DNA of 6,887 nucleotides from Bacteroidota bacterium (lineage in GTDB: Bacteria > Bacteroidota > Bacteroidia > Bacteroidales > UBA1715), in NCBI GenBank assembly GCA_029266015.1, contig JAJUFK010000126.1, positions 1-6,887 of the forward strand. Direction: 5' to 3'. Position numbers and translations under genes: made by a program. Below, piece by piece: positions 6,514-6,887 of this stretch (positions within the stretch are counted from its first letter, which is position 1; each line of letters begins with the position of its first letter). The notes beneath the pieces were generated by a model. That model worked only from the letters and a program-made list of their open reading frames with translations, did no database searches and was not told the origin of the DNA.

Positions 6514-6887
6514 TTACTGGTAATATTCGTATGAATAGGTTTTTTTCTTTATCATTTTATCTTGACCATTATAGGTAATTTTTTGAATTCTATCACCTCT
6601 GGCATTATAGGTATATACATGTTTTTCTATAACTTTATTATCAGGTCCATACCAAGTTTCTGTCTCCTTTTTATTGTTTTTATACGTATATACTACAAGC
6701 TGTTTTAACTTTCCTTCTTTATTATATGAATATTCTTTCAAAACATTCCCGTCTTCATCGTACTCTGTTTTATTATCAATTACTTGCCCCGGGCTTCCTT
6801 TAACAAAGGTTTCTTCATACTCTGTTTTTGACTTTATTCCTGATTGTTTTTTAGAACTTTGTGCAAAAGATCCATACAAATTACAAC
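6514..6887 (-). CDS. Exported protein with YD-like tandem repeats (5' truncated at right edge)
   Basis: The frame runs open to the right edge, and 124 codons are wholly or partly visible. The TTG at 6879 that could be read as a start is most likely internal. Upstream codons give C-N before L-Y-G-S-F-A-Q, which reads as the end of a signal peptide, with cleavage before the Q at about 6861. The mature protein starts with a Ser/Lys-rich linker (S-S-K-K-Q-S-G-I-K-S-K) and then has three tandem units of about 26 residues. Each is made of two Y-x-x-x-G/N-x-like strands ending in Y-T, Y-T or Y-S, and the protein ends at Y-E-Y-Y-Q. This resembles YD/RHS-style or MORN-like beta-hairpin repeats found in many exported Bacteroidota proteins. 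No catalytic motif is visible. It is the first visible gene of the operon, 3 bases before the VTC gene, and its role there is unknown. The missing part may be only the signal peptide. Confidence 0.72.
   Translation of the reverse strand, partial: CNLYGSFAQSSKKQSGIKSKTEYEETFVKGSPGQVIDNKTEYDEDGNVLKEYSYNKEGKLKQLVVYTYKNNKKETETWYGPDNKVIEKHVYTYNARGDRIQKITYNGQDKMIKKKTYSYEYYQ
6532..6762 (-). repeat. Three tandem ~26-residue YD-like protein repeats
   Basis: Within the exported protein, three consecutive units of 26, 25 and 26 residues map to 6685-6762, 6610-6684 and 6532-6609. Each unit has a first strand starting with Y plus a turn (Y-D-E-D-G-N, Y-K-N-N-K, Y-N-A-R-G-D) and a second strand starting with Y again (Y-N-K-E-G-K, Y-G-P-D-N-K, Y-N-G-Q-D-K), and closes with V-Y-T, V-Y-T and T-Y-S. 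The similarity is at protein level only; the DNA units have diverged. Confidence 0.6.

Noticed and set aside
6514..6879. TTG at 6879 as the true start of the YD-like protein
   Set aside because: The frame continues to the window edge and the residues around the TTG read as the end of a signal peptide (C-N-L-Y-G-S-F-A-Q), so the gene is better treated as truncated.

Overview
The window looks like a chromosomal piece of an AT-rich member of the Bacteroidota. Two proteins end in a type IX secretion system (T9SS) type A sorting domain, a signal confined to that phylum. The codon use is strongly A/T-biased, and the starts lack clear, well-spaced Shine-Dalgarno sites, also typical of the phylum. 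The order or genus cannot be resolved from what is visible. Coding density is close to 100 percent, with no gene-free stretch over about 30 bases, and I see no RNA gene, insertion sequence, CRISPR array or origin.

Layout. On the + strand, bases 1-433 hold the 3' end of a T9SS cargo gene cut by the left edge. Everything else is a single minus-strand run of five genes, read from the right edge leftwards: (i) the 3' part of a small exported protein with YD-like repeats (6887-6514), (ii) a VTC-domain polyphosphate polymerase-like protein (6510-5752), (iii) a DUF4956 integral membrane protein (5743-5087), (iv) an exported outer-membrane-barrel-like protein of DUF2490 type (5082-4414), and (v) a giant secreted multidomain CotH-kinase protein with three lamin-tail domains and a T9SS sorting domain (4382-435). 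Gaps between these genes are 3, 8, 4 and 31 bases, so they are very probably one operon whose promoter lies beyond the right edge. The operon meets the + strand gene tail to tail with one base between the two stop codons.

How the genes may work together. VTC-domain proteins, DUF4956 proteins and CotH proteins are, to my knowledge, recurrent neighbours in bacteria, but their joint function is not established. In yeast the VTC complex makes polyphosphate from ATP and threads it through a membrane channel. By analogy the soluble VTC protein here could act with the five-helix DUF4956 protein at the inner membrane. The periplasmic and outer-membrane members (YD-like protein, DUF2490 barrel) and the surface-delivered CotH kinase would extend the system to the cell exterior. 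The set therefore has a plausible component for every envelope layer. That cytosol-to-surface arrangement is the most interesting feature of the window, and the functional link is inference.
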